A DNA stretch of 64,000 nucleotides from Parietaria judaica (Eukaryota; Streptophyta; Magnoliopsida; Rosales; Urticaceae), in NCBI GenBank assembly GCA_954871525.1, contig OX940861.1, positions 35,105,201 through 35,169,200 on the forward strand. The letters run 5' to 3'. The notes beneath the pieces were generated by a model that saw only the letters and a list, made by a program, of their open reading frames with translations, searched no databases and had not been told where the DNA came from. A program made the translations under genes and the position numbers. Shown in pieces: positions 24,295 to 36,880 of this stretch (the first letter of the stretch is position 1; each line of letters starts with the position of its first letter).

Positions 24295-25087
24295 TAGGGT
24301 GAGCATTTTAGACCTAATTTGATGGCCAAACCCAATCCGTTAGAGACCCGATCTTAATTTAACCCGCGCAATCTAACCTGCTTAAAATTGGGTCGGATCG
24401 GGCCAGACCCGACAATTATTAGGGTCGTGGTCGGGTCCAATCCCTTGGGTCGGGTCGGGGTCTCCGACCCGACCAATATAATTAATATATATTTCATATT
24501 AATTATTCTTGTTTTTTATTCAAGTAGTACAATTTTTAGTCTTTTTTTTATTTTTCATTCTACATTTTATTTACATTCAATGACCGTTCAATCTCTCATT
24601 TTCAAATCTCAAACACAACTCTTAGTTATCATTTGAAATCTAGTTAGTACTAATTAATTATTATTTGAATATGCTTGAATTTATTTAAACGTGTTTGAAA
24701 ATGAGTAGTAATCTTATGTACTTTAAAATAGTTTATAAGTTTCATTTGGGGTTTCTTGATAGGTTGATTAGAGTTATATTTAATTCAAATATGTATAAAA
24801 TTTGTTTAGTGTATGTTTTTTAATAAATTTGTTTGGGTATTTTTAATTGAACTTTGAGTTTCACTGATGCATATTTTTAATATTATTTTTTTAATATAAA
24901 ATTAGTTTTTAATTATTCGGGCCCGACGACCCAAAACCAATCCAACCCGATTTTTATCGGGTCGGTTTGGTTTGGGTATTGGAATTTTTTGCATTGGATC
25001 GGACTTTGTTTTTAGTAACCCAATGTGAACGAGTTGGGTCCATAAAAAATATCGGGGCGGTCCAACCTAACCCATTGATCACCCCTA
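24295..25087. mobile_element. hAT-like non-autonomous element (TAGGGGTGA termini)
   Basis: The left end TAGGGTGAGCATTTT and the reverse complement of the right end (TAGGGGTGATCAAT) form imperfect inverted termini. The 8-bp flanks CTTTATAT (24287-24294) and ATTTATAT (25088-25095) match at 7 of 8. Both ends contain runs of GGGTCGGGTC / GACCCGACC, giving an inner subterminal inversion. No transposase frame is present, so it must have moved with help from elsewhere. Confidence 0.7.
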
Positions 25088-25095
25088 ATTTATAT

Positions 25096-25785
25096 CAAGG
25101 TTCTAAATGCCGAGATCGGTGCCGTTTTGCACTTTTCATTTTACATATATATCGTTTGTCGACGGGCATGCTGACGGATAAATCGGAAGAAATGGATATA
25201 TCACTTGCCGCTAATACCACATAAATTTCACGGATATATCGCTTGCCGATCGAAATATCGATGAATATTCTGAATAATATCTTTGAGTATTTAAGCAGGA
25301 TTTTTATATAGGTTCAATTTGAAAATAACATGTTTAATAAATAGAAAGGATAGCTCATAACATAATGTCAAGATCATCAACAATTCTATATCAATTAAAT
25401 TAATTAATCTTAAATTAAATAAACTATACTCTAAAGTCTAAACCCTAAACAAACTAATGAATAAATAACTAACTATCACCTAATACAATTTAATAATTAC
25501 TAATCGATAAATTATCGTGAAGAATTCAAAATCATACATAAATCAATATTAAGATCCAAAATGCAAACTTTCAAGTTAAGATGGTCGAAAATGGGAAAGT
25601 AAGGAAATGGGAAAAAATGGCTTTAGAGGGTCGAAATTCCATGGAATTGTAGAGAATATGGGCATTCCAGCAGCATGCCCCGTGATATTTGAGAATATCG
25701 ATTTCTAGGAAATATCATTTCGCATATCTTCAAAAGAGATATATCGGCGACATATCGGTTGCACGCCGAGATATGTAATACCATG
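25096..25785. mobile_element. hAT-like element of the CAAGGT family, copy A
   Basis: It begins CAAGGTTCTAAATGCCG and ends with the inverted relative ...ATACCATG. It is flanked by ATTTATAT (25088-25095) and GTTTATAT (25786-25793), a 7 of 8 match. Interior phrases (GGATATATCG, GAGTATTTAAGCA, TTTATATAGGTTCA) match copies B and C. It directly abuts the element at 24295-25087 and copy B. It has no coding capacity. Confidence 0.65.
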
Positions 25786-25793
25786 GTTTATAT

Positions 25794-26378
25794 CAAGGTT
25801 TAAAATGTCGCATGCCGATGTCGTTTCGCATTTTTTATTTTACGGATATATCGTTTGCCGATGGGCAAATCGTAAAAAAAGGGCATGCCGCATGCCGAAT
25901 ATACCACACTTTTTTCGTGGGCATACTGCATGCCGATGGGGTTTTTTTACGGATATTCTGGAAAAAATATTTGAGTATTTAAGCAAGATATTTATATAGG
26001 TTCAAAACTACATATTTAATAAATACAAGACCTATTTGTATACAACAAAACACATTTGTAACATAAATATATATGTAAAATGCATAATATTAAGTCACTT
26101 TATTAGTTGAAGTGTATAATATTAAGTCAAATTATTAGGTGAATTGAATATGTATGTTAAGTGTGTAATATTAAGTGAATATGCATGTTAAGTGTATATG
26201 TATGGTATTTTTAATAATAATAGTTGAAAGTGTATAATATTAAGTGAATATGTATATTAAGTGTATATGTATGTTATGTGTAGTGAATATGTATGTTAAG
26301 TATATAATATTAGTTGAAGACTTGAAGTGTATAATACTAAGTCAAATTATTAGGTGAAGTGAATATGTATGTTAAGTG
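25794..26378. mobile_element. hAT-like element of the CAAGGT family, copy B, left part
   Basis: It begins CAAGGTTTAAAATGTCGCAT, followed by the family's GGGCATGCCGCATGCCG phrase and a run of TATGTATGTTAAGTGT-like short repeats. Sequence homology to copy C breaks at about 26378 where the copia LTR starts, and resumes at about 33020. So copy B was split by the copia insertion. Confidence 0.75.
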
Positions 26379-27054
26379 TGATAGAACCTTTACGGTATAA
26401 GTACCCCCCAAAGATTGGGATTGGACCCTTTGCGGGCCCATGTGACTTAATGCGATTGATTCACAGTATTGATTATAAAATCATATGTAATTAATATAGA
26501 TGACTAATCAATATATTAATTACATATATCCTTTTCCTTAAGAAGATGAGATCTTCATAAAAAGGAAACTTACTAATTACATGAGATACACATTATTGGC
26601 TTAATGGTGATTATTCTCATTAATGGAGATGATTCTCCTCTCCCTATAAATAGAGAATTCGACCACCACATTTCACACACCATAGAGAGAGTTCGAATTC
26701 TACTATTCCCGAGAGAATCTTTGTCCGTTTCCAATCGCCGATTAGGAACAAGTATTCCGATCCGGCGATTTCTGTTCTCCTGAAGAAATTCCGTTAGCGA
26801 CGTGGTGGACTACGTAGAGGCCGAACACTTGAACAGCTTGTGATCTCCTCGGAAGCGTGGTGGTGAAAGCGACAGCCTGAAGGCATCCTCCGACGAACAC
26901 TCGGAGACAGGGTTCTTGAAGAATTAAAGTAAACGCTAGAGAAATCTTTCTCTCTCCAAGTAAGTCTAATTGATCTATTTATCTAGATCCGTATTTTCTA
27001 GGATTCTCCGGAATTTCCGCTTCCGGAGATGAGAAATCTTAGAAAAACCCAACA
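26379..27054 (+). repeat. 5' LTR of copia element 1
   Basis: The segment starts TGATAGAACC, holds a TATA box (TATAAATAG at 26645-26653) and ends ...AACCCAACA at 27054, immediately before a primer-binding site. The left edge may be two bases earlier (TGTGATAG). No matching 3' LTR is found at the far end of the element, so its length (about 676 bp) rests on the left boundary with copy B and the PBS. Confidence 0.75.
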
Positions 27055-27055
27055 A

Positions 27056-27067
27056 TGGTATCAGAGC
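27056..27067 (+). promoter_or_regulatory. Primer-binding site of copia element 1
   Basis: TGGTATCAGAGC is complementary to the 3' end of plant initiator tRNA-Met, the usual primer of copia reverse transcription. It begins two bases after the LTR. Confidence 0.9.
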
Positions 27068-28454
27068 TTTCTTGATAAACCGATTTATTGGATTTTTCGT
27101 GTTAAAAGTTTTATTAATATTTCAGGATTTTAGTGGGAGCAATTTTGGGTCAATATTTTTATTTTAAAAGGTTTCATTATCGGAATTGAAAACGGATTAA
27201 AATAATTTTATGAAAATTAATTCGTTTTAGAATTTCGGTAATTGCCTTAGAAAACACCAAATTGACGACGATGCGGTTTTCTATGCGCGCCGTCAAGACG
27301 GTGCATTCACGGGATTAAAAAAAAGGGGTTTCGGTACCCTAAGGCTTGGCATTGTGGGCCGGGCCGAGCATTTGCTCGGGCCCAAGGGCTGAAACAGTTT
27401 CAGCCCAGCCCACGGGCTAGCCCATTCGGGTGGGCTTGGAGCACGCGGGTTGACCAGCCAAACTGGGTCGACCCGTGGGTCGGATTTGGGTTCTGACCCG
27501 AATCAGACCCGACCCACTAACCCGAGGGCCAATGAATTAAAAAAAATTATTTTGGGCCATGGGCTTGGCCCGCTCTTAGGGTTCGACCCGCGACCCAATT
27601 TCCCTTTTAAGGTCCGGAAAATTTAATTTTGTATTATTAGTTTAATAAAGGGAATCATGAGATGTAATTTTCTTATTTCAATTATTTTTTTATTTAGTAT
27701 TATACTATTATTTTATTTATGAAGAAATTGAAATTAAATCTCATGTCGCATTATATGATAATGTTAGAATAATTGTGACATTTAGTTTTAATCAATATTA
27801 CGATGTCACATTTATTTATGATATTGAATTAATTAGATTAATCAAATCATTATGATTTATATGGTTTGTCTTTATTAGCACAGTTCTTGATTAATTAGAT
27901 ATAGTATTTAACTATAGATGTTTTAAAGGAATTGGAAAGACTAATTTGATTAGTTATAAAAACTCCTCAATTGAATATCAAGTGTATAATATTTCTATTT
28001 TGGACCCTCGTCAAGCTCTCGATCGTTCGGGACAGACCTACCTAGGTAGGATGGATTCTCAGTTCAATTTTGAGAAGGCACGAAGGACACTTACTTAGTT
28101 CGCCGGTTCAAGGTAGGGAGGTGCTTGACCAGTGAACCCTAATAGGATTAGGCACTGGAGATGTTAAGTCTTTTTCGAATCTTAGTTGACCCTAATAGGA
28201 TTAGGCAATGAAGGACTTCTTAGACTTAGAAAGGGTTGTGATTAAAATTTATTTTATTCAATAACCATTCAGAGATAAACATAAGTGTTATTTTACTCCG
28301 AGTCTTTAAATTATAATTCAGATGAGGGTTACTGAACTTATATATTTATAGACAAAATAGCATTATTAAAGTCCTTTATGTTATTATAAGAAATGTATTT
28401 TATGCCCACTAATTATTTATTTATTATTATTATTATTATTATAATTTAAATCAT

Positions 28455-31400
28455 TATGTCTGGAATGACGATGAGATCGATCCTTGAGAAGGAAAATGTA
28501 TTGAACGGGAAGAATTTCCCAGAATGGTAGAGGCGCCTGAAAATTGTTCTCAGGGCCAAAAAGAAGGAGCACATCGTCACTAAAGAGCCCCTTAAGGAGC
28601 CGCCTACTGATGCTTCGCAAGAGCTTAAAGGTGCGTACAAGAAGTACGTTGATGACTCTGCTGAGGTTGAATGCCTCACGCTGGCCACTATGACTTCAAA
28701 TCTAATGGAGTAGCTTGAGAGCATGTCAGCCTGGGATATGATCCAGCATCTTAAAAGGCTTTACGAAAAGCAGGCTAGGCACGAACAATTCAACATCGTC
28801 AAGAGTCTACTCAGAACCATATTGTCTGAAGGATATTCAGTAGGAGACCACATGCTAAAAATGATAGCTCTCACTGAAAGTCTTGCTCGCTTGGAAGTCA
28901 AAATTCCTAGCGAACTCTATGTAGACATCGTGCTAAACATTCCCCCTGAGTCCTATAACCAGTTTGTGATGAATTACAACATGAACAAAGTCGAGAAGAG
29001 TCTCCACCAGCTTCACAATATGCTGGAAACTGCAGCGGAAAGTGTTCCTAAGCCAAAAGCCAAAAATGTCTTGGTGCTGCAGAATGGTAACAAGGACAAG
29101 AAGAAAGGAAAGAAAGCTCACTATGTGAAATGCAAGGCCTAAGCTGAAGGCTGTTGCTAAGGCAATGAAAGTCAAGGCTAGGACTGTAAGCGAACAAAAG
29201 TGCTTTCACTGCGAGAAGACCATGCACTGGAAGAGGAACTGCCCGATGTACCTCAAGCAGATGAAGGAATGGAAGAAGAGCAAATGCTCTACTTTAGGTA
29301 TAAATGTTATAGAAATCAATATGTCTACATGCACAAATTGGGTATTGGATACCGCTTGTGGTACTCTTATTTGCACTAAATCGCAGGGTCTGCAGAATAA
29401 AAGACTCCTGGCGAAAGGCGAAGCTGATTTGCGAGTGGCTAGTGGAGCACCTGTTGCTACGGTAGCTATTGGAAAGATCGACTTGAAGACGCCGACTGGT
29501 TTAATTTTAGAGTTGAATGATTGTCATTTCGTACCCTCAATAACCTAGAACATAATTTCTATTCCAGAACTTGATGTTTTAGGTTTTAACTTCACTATTG
29601 GAGACAAGCGTTGTTCTATTTTTAAAGATGGTGTTTGTTATGGAGTTGCTTATCTTATTGGTAGGCTTTATATTTTAGATACTCATGAATATCCAGTCTT
29701 TAACATTATACACAAGAGGTTAAGACCAAACCGACTCAACCAGGCATATCTCTAGCATTGTCGTCTTGGCCACATCAGCGAGAAATGCATCACCAAGCTC
29801 CATAGATATGGACATCTTGATCCGTTCGATTATGAATCTTGCAAAACATGCAAATCTTGTCTGATGGGTAAGATGAAAAAGAGCCCATTCAAAGGAACAA
29901 GCGAGAGATCGAATGAGGCATTGAACCTAGTACATTCTATTGTATGTGGTCCATTGCCCATTAAGGCCATCAGAGGCTTTAGGTACTTCATTACTTTCAC
30001 TGACGATTACAGTCGGTATGGCTATGTCTATCTTATGAGACATAAGTCTGAATCACTTGAAAAGTTCAAGGAATTCAAGAATGAAGTAGAGAAACAAATC
30101 AACAAGACAATCAAAGCCCTTCGATCTGATCGAGGCAGTGAGTATTTGACTGATGAGTTTAAAGCCTACTCCTCCAGAGACTCCCCAACTTAACGGGAGA
30201 AACCGAATATTGCTGGACATGGTTTGGTCAATGATGAACGGAACGGACTTACCTGAGACCCTATAAGGTCATGTACTTCAAACTGTTGCGACCATACTTA
30301 ACCGTGCTCCGTCAAAGACAGTTCCTACGACTCCATATGAGATGTGGCATGGGAAGAAACCCAACTTGTCATACATGAAGGTCTGGGGTTGTGACGTCTA
30401 CGTCAAGAAATTGATGACAGATAAGTTAGGCCCGTAATTAGACAAATGTCAGTTCGTGGGATATCTTAAGGAAACTAAAGGGTATTTCTTCTACAACCAG
30501 GAAACGCACAAAGTGTTTGTGGCCAGAACTGGAGCTTTTATGGAAGAAGAATTTCTTGCCATAATTGCAAGTAGGAGAAACATTGTACTTGATGAAGTAA
30601 ATGACTCAGCGGACGAAGAGAAACAAATGTTGGAAATAGAAGTATCTCATATGATATTTGATGAACCTGCTCAAGTGGTTGAACAAGATCCACCAGCAAT
30701 AGTCGGAGCACTTCATGATGTAGAAATACAAGAAGATCCCCAATTGGTTGAGGAACATCTATAAGCCACTGATAATGGGCTACATGAAGTAGAAGTGCAA
30801 GAGATAACGAATGACACGCTCGCATTGCGAAGATTTGACAGAAGTCGTCATGTACCTAAGAAGTTGAACTTGCTCATACCATCAGAATAACAAGATTTTG
30901 ACGACTTGAAAGATGACGAACCGAAGTCTTATAAAGAAGCAGTGGGAAGGACTGACTCCGAGAAATGGCTAGAAGCCATGGAATCCGAAATGGACTCCAT
31001 GTATGTCAACCAAGTATGGGATTTGGTAGATGCACCCAAAGGGGTAAAACCTATTGGATGTAGATGAGTCTTCAACAAGAAGAGGGATATGGATGGTAAT
31101 GTACAAACGTACGAAGGGAGTCTGGTTGCGAAAGGGTTCCGCCAAATTTATGGTGTTGACTTTTTAGTAACATTCTCTCCCGTACCCATGTTCAAGTCTA
31201 TTAGGATTTCGCTTGCTATTGCCATGTATTATGATTACGAGATATGGCAAATGGATGTAAGGACTGCCTTCCTTAATGAGATTTTGGAAGAGGAAGTATA
31301 TATGATACAACCTGAAGGGTTCATAGATCCAAACCACACTAAAAAAGTGTCCAAGTTAAACAGATCTATATACAGTCTGAAGCAGGCATCTCAAAGTTGG

Positions 31401-32520
31401 AATAAGCGCTTTAATGAAATCATGACACAATTTGGTTTCATTAAAAACGCTATTGACCCATGCGTGTACAAGAAGAACAGTGGAAGCAAGATCGTCTTCT
31501 TGATTCTATATGTTGACGACATACTGATGATGGGGACTGATATACCAGAACTCCAGAAAGTAAGGGAGTGGTTGGGAAAGAACTTCTCAATGAAAGACTT
31601 AGGTGAGGCATCCTATATTCTAGGAGTCAAGATCTATAGAGATAATGCTAAAAGGACTATAGCCCTAAGTCAGAGTACATACATTGACAACGTTGCAAAA
31701 CAATTTAGCATGGACCAGTCTAAGAAAGGGTTCATACCCATGCACATAAGTTGCACCTGTCAAAAGATCAATGCCCGAAAATGGCAGAAGAGATAGAGAA
31801 CATGAGAAAAGTTCGACATGTTTCTGTGATTGGCTCACTAATGTATGCCATGACATGTACTCGTCCGTATATATCATTTGCCTTAAACATGACAAGCCGT
31901 TACCAAGATACCCTGGTGATAGTCACTGAACCGCCGTAAAGAACATTCTGAGGTATCTTAACAGAACCAAAGAAAGATATTTGATTTTTGACGGAGCTGA
32001 ACAACTGAATGTTATTTGCTACACAGATGCCAGCTTCCAAACTGACCATGACGATTTCAGGTCTTAAACAGGGTTTGTATACCGTTTAAACGGTGGTGCA
32101 ATCACTTGGACTAGCACTAAGCAGCCCATGGTAGCAGATTCCACCACTGAGGCCGAATATTTGGCTGCCACTGAGGTAGCTAAAGATGCAGTCTGGATCA
32201 AGGAATTTGTTTCTGATCTGGGTGTGATTCCGAGCATAGCTGATCCAGTTCCACTCTATTGTGACAACAACAGATCCATCGCACAAGCTAAGGAGCTCAG
32301 AACACCCAAGACTGCAAGACACATACTCAGAAACTTTCACCTCATTCGAGAGATCGTGAACCGAAGAGATGTGGAAATCCAGAGGATCGACACGGAAGAC
32401 AACGTGGCCGATCCATTGATGAAGGCGCTGTCTCGTGACAAGCACATTCGTCATACAGAGTCTATAAGCATTAGATACCTTAAAGTATTTAGTGAACACA
32501 TTCTTTATCCTGATGTTTGA
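28455..32520 (+). pseudogene. Decayed Ty1/copia gag-pol (element 1)
   Basis: Gag starts at 28455 and is interrupted by stops within 80 bases and again near 28710. The zinc knuckle CFHCEKTMHWKRNC is at about 29200-29245 and the protease region near 29335 (VLDTACGT replaces the usual D-S/T-G-A motif). The integrase core is at about 29930-30190 (FTDDYSRYGYVYL, SDRGSEYL), in pieces. Reverse transcriptase is the best-kept part: 31089-31796, with the catalytic YVDDILMMG. RNase H is at 32128-32520 (DSTTEAEYLA, CDNNRSIAQA, AKTARH-like). Domain order protease-integrase-RT-RNase H is that of Ty1/copia. At least nine stops or shifts make it non-functional. Between PBS and gag lie 1.4 kb of leader, including a GC-rich stretch at about 27340-27600. 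Confidence 0.92.
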
Positions 32521-33023
32521 CATTATTTTAAATATATATATTAGTTGGGGCATATATACAAAGGCAAAGTTTCATTATTTTTCATATTACTATTAATATT
32601 GTTAAAATAACGTCCTTAGTCTGTCATACTGGATGACATTCTAGAAGGTCCTTAGTTTAGTGTCACAATGAGAAAAGGAGGGCACATGTGACATGTTAGA
32701 AACTAGTATGTGATAAGGAGAAAAAGAATGGTTCTCGACTTGAGAGAAGTCGCATTCTTACATCACATTAACTAGAGCTACGAGAACTCTAGCCGGACAG
32801 ACCCACGTTCATGTGAGATCTACATAAATATAAACCTTAAGAATGTGGCACTAATATCTCCAGAACAGATGACAGAAATACATGATTCCTTAAATCTGAG
32901 CAAATGTCACATTGCATTACCTAGCGAGTGACAAACTTTGAAGGCAGTTAAACGCTATTTGTAACTGGTGGTTATAAAAACTGACTTTGGGGTGGGGTGG
33001 GTGGGGTGGGGTGGGGTGCAAAC
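32521..33023 (+). other. Copia element 1 3' untranslated segment, 3' LTR missing
   Basis: After RNase H the element continues with about 470 bp of non-coding sequence and stops in a G-rich tract (32989-33018). No sequence like the 5' LTR follows. Instead, homology to the hAT-like host element returns at about 33020. The 3' LTR was therefore lost by deletion or truncation. Confidence 0.65.
32989..33018 (+). repeat. (GGGGT)n G-quadruplex-prone tract
   Basis: Six consecutive runs of three or four G separated by single T (GGGGTGGGGTGGGTGGGG and on). This fits a G-quadruplex consensus and may overlap the polypurine tract of copia element 1. Confidence 0.8.
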
Positions 33024-33279
33024 ATATTAATTTTTGTCGAAAGTTTAATTTGTATTTTTGCTAAAATCCACCAAAAATGTGATTTTTAGCAAAATTCCAA
33101 CCATTTTTCGCAATTTTTACCCACAAAAACAAAATTCGAAACTCTAACCACTTGCCCCATAGAATTTCGCGAAATTTGATAAAAATACAATGAAACGACG
33201 GGGTTTTCGTTTTTGCATATCCTCGAAAAACAAAAACCGGTCGAAATTTCCATGGAAAAGCGCGACATTTTACACATTG
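33020..33279. mobile_element. hAT-like element of the CAAGGT family, copy B, right part
   Basis: It resumes with ATTAATTTTTGTCGAAAGTT, paralleling copy C near 50015. It ends ...GCGACATTTTACACATTG, whose reverse complement (CAATGTGTAAAATGTCGC) pairs with the start of copy B at 25794 (CAAGGTTTAAAATGTCGC). The outer flanks GTTTATAT and CTTTATAG match at 6 of 8. Confidence 0.7.
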
Positions 33280-33639
33280 CTTTATAGAACTGCACGATAT
33301 TTATAACGCATGGATTAATGAGGAGCTCCCTGCAACGTGGGACAAACTCAACTTCATTGCTTTAAGTGTTTGGAGTCCGATTACCGAGAAATGAAAATCG
33401 CCTAAAATCTATTTTTTCGGTATGTCGAGGGACGTATATATTTAATTTGAGGGAATAAATAAAAAATGATTGCTAAATTAGGAATATCGATCATCGACCA
33501 TGCTCAATAACTATTGGAACTTCAATGCTAAGTAACGTATAAATTTTCAGTGAAAGAAAAAAAAGAAAGAAGATAAAACGTTAATAAATTAAGAGACAGT
33601 TAGAAATATATTATAGAAAAGGAATATTACTAAAAAACG

Positions 33640-33900
33640 AAGAAGAAATACAACTCTAATACGACTCCATAAAGCTCCAAGCTGCAGAGACGATGGTGTC
33701 AATCTCAGAGACTCCAAAGGTCAAGAATCTGCAAAAGAAAAAAAATAAATCTGATAAACGGTGCATAGGCGCGTTCGACGATCTCCTTGAAGCAGATTCG
33801 GTCCCTTTCGGTGTTGGCGAGCAATGTGACCGTCTTCTTTCCAGGGTATCGAGGTTATGACGTCAGATTAAAAACACCTCGAAATGATTACATGAGAAAC
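33640..33900 (-). pseudogene. Decayed gene fragment, downstream copy (unidentified)
   Basis: On the minus strand, KKTVTLLANTERDRICFKEI with VERAYAPF is followed by an intron-like AG acceptor and a short last exon that reads FLTFGVSEIDTIVSAAWSFM then ESY and a stop (ending near 33658). The same block recurs, diverged, at 37555-37845. I do not recognise the family. The coding look (a conserved terminal exon in both copies) suggests parts of a once-real gene. Confidence 0.45.
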
Positions 33901-34167
33901 GATGATACATATAAATGGTAAGTATAATTCATATAAATGATGATACATGAGAAACGAATTATAAAGAAAAGCAGTAGCGAATAGATTCATTGATACATAT
34001 TGATTGAATCTTGAATTGACGAGCATCGACTTGTCGCTTTGACATGAAAAATATTCTTGATATCATGTAAAACATAAAATGTTAGCGATTCTCGAGACGC
34101 GTTGGACGCTCTCCTTAAAGCTTGATTCGCCTCCTCTACGCGCTTGAGATTCGTTAGGTGATTCGCT

Positions 34168-36875
34168 TGTTGGCTATCATATATCGGATCCTGTGAATAT
34201 TATCGCGAAATGTGCTGTTGAACCGTCCGGGTAACATTTAAAAAATTATTTTAAAGCGGAAAATTTGTTAACCGTACAACGGATCGAACATCGGATAATA
34301 ACCATATAAAAAGATCTGATAAATATTAGTTAATTTAAAATTCATAAATCATTATTAATAATCTAGTCTATAGGAAAAAAATAGAAAGCAGTAAATGGTT
34401 GCATTTATTGACCCAATGCATAATGCCGTACCTTAGTTGTAGACTTCCGGCTGCGTGTTCTGAACTTGGCAGGGCTCCGCGGGTGCTGTGGGAAATACCG
34501 TGATCTTCTGGGATATTCTCCTGGATTCCTTGTACCGAAGCGTGGGCTTCGCCGGCAGGACTCCGTCGCAAATTTTAACAGACGGTTCTTTTTAAGCTTC
34601 TGGAGAACGACGTCTCTTAAGCCGAACCAGAAAAAGGAGATCAGTAGCAAAATTCGCAGACTCTTAGGGAGAGAGAGAGAGAGTTCGACTTTTGCTCTAG
34701 GGAAAGGTGTGAAAAATGTGTAGAATGAGCTCCTTATTTATAGGCTCAGACTATAACCGAATTGGAGAAATTCCCTCCCCTAATTTTGAATTATATATAA
34801 TTAAATATGATTAATTATTTCAATCCAATGGTCTAGATTAAATCTCATCTTAATCCGAAGGATATAATTAATCAGAGATTTAATTAAATAAGAAAGACTT
34901 GGTAAAATTAAAATCCAATCTTATCTACTTATTTATAATTTCGAAATATATATAATAAAATTCAAAAATTAATTATCTAGATCCAACGGTTGAGATAAAT
35001 CTTAGACCGATCTAATGGATCAAATTAATTCAGGATAAAATCAAGTACCCAAGGACTTAGTAAAAGCCCTAATTCGATTTTATCCACATTATAAATTTGA
35101 AAATTATATATATATATATTATTAATTAATTTCTAATCCGACGGTAAAGATTAAATCTTAAACCGTTCCAACAGATATAATTAATTAGACAAATTTGAAA
35201 ACCCTAAGCTTGGTCACCAAGCTATTAATTTTGAATTAGTATTAGGGTTTAAATCAATTATCTTTATCCAACGGTTGATATTAAATCCTAACCGATCCAA
35301 TGGATTAAATTGATTTAAGGGTTTTTCTCAAATATAAAAACATTTGGTACTTATACCGCAATTACGAAAAGACAAAATCAACTCACAAGCATGTGGAATT
35401 TGTTCCACAATGTATGCATCCAAATTCGATTTACACATATACAAATATATATAAATATATATATTTATTTATTAATATAAATATTTTAATTATTAATTAA
35501 TTATTAATAAAGCTATTAATAATTAAATCTAAATAATTATATTAATATCTACTGATCTCAATATCACACATTCAAATGTCATGGTTCCACACCATCGTTT
35601 AAGTTCGTGACATGTGATTTAATTTCATAGTTCACCGAAACGATCATAAACTTAGAAATTTTCTAAATCACAGACCGTAAGTCGAAACGACTCGGTTCAA
35701 AAAGCAAAGTTTCTTAGAATTTAATTTCCAACAATTTTCATGTTGACAGAAAATCCAAATTCTACTTTATTTTGTCAGTTAATTTCGGTTACCAAGATAT
35801 GATACTTTTGCCACGCTACTGATAAAACTATCTGATGTCTGACACACACTTAAGTTTTATAAGTCTTGGCAAATGATTAAACATCTAAAAAAAGTCCCTA
35901 TCACGTACGTATCATCTGTTAAGCTCCAACGAACTGCTAGGATGTTCGTCAAACCTCGATGTAATTCCACTATAAACCCGAGCCTGCACTCTTTCGTGAT
36001 ACAATATATATTATTCCCTTTATTACAACAGGGTTTCCATTGATACAATCAAATTCAGGTTATTGATCTTTCACTTGTTGATCCACATACGAGCAGGCGG
36101 TTTTTACCGTTTTGCCTATAATTGCATTTTCATCCTTGACTCAGTCAGTAATATTATGAGTAACCCACTTATGGTTTCGATTCATACGTTGCACACGGGT
36201 ACCTCTCACTTCTCACCACCGACAATCAAGGGAATCATCATGACTCTGAAGAGAGCTGTGTGATGCCCATGTCTATTACCAAGCTACCCTTACTGTTGAC
36301 TATCATGTTCCCAAAATAATAGTGTTGGGAACAACAAGAACAATGTACTCTTTAACGGTTAAATCAAAGAACAATCAAGCCAACAGCTTGGACTCAAGAT
36401 CACTCAAGACTTTGATTGAATATCTATTTAATCATCTACTAGTGACTCAACTCCAAGTTATCAGTGACAGTCTTATATGATAACTTCCGGAGTTTAAGTC
36501 AGGTCCAGTCCAGTATGAAGACACTTCATACTTAATGCACTTCTAGTGAGTGTGACACACACTTAATCCAGAATATGATTATATCACTTAGTCACATTAA
36601 TGACCTTATACGATTAATGGGCTCCCACCCAGTTAATCAGGTCACAGACATTTTAAGTTCATTTATTATGATTATTAATTCTTCCTCACATTGAGTCGGT
36701 TGTGATAATAATAACATAATTGCATCCTTTATGAACTAAGGAACAAACATTCTATTTTACTCTACCAGAAACTATAATAAGATTAACATAATAAGCACCA
36801 TCTTTTATTCAACGACTTGTCATAATCTTTTACAAATGGAATAAAAACATCTTGTTTAAGGACACATGTCCAACA
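34168..36875 (-). repeat. Solo LTR, 2,708 bp, of a large-LTR copia-like family
   Basis: The plus-strand ends are TGTTGG and CCAACA (perfect 6-bp inverted ends). The 5-bp flank TCGCT is identical on both sides (34163-34167 and 36876-36880). Read on the minus strand it begins TGTTGGACATGTGTCCTTAA and matches the plus-strand sequence from 61504 to the window end. The orientation follows from the TATA box (TATAAATAAGG, minus, about 34742-34732) placed before a CT-rich leader. No internal domain or PBS adjoins it, so it is the product of LTR-LTR recombination. Confidence 0.9.
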
Positions 36876-36880
36876 TCGCT

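Noticed and set aside
24388..24636. Open frame of 82 aa
   Set aside because: It lies wholly inside the hAT-like element at 24295-25087 and shows no domain.
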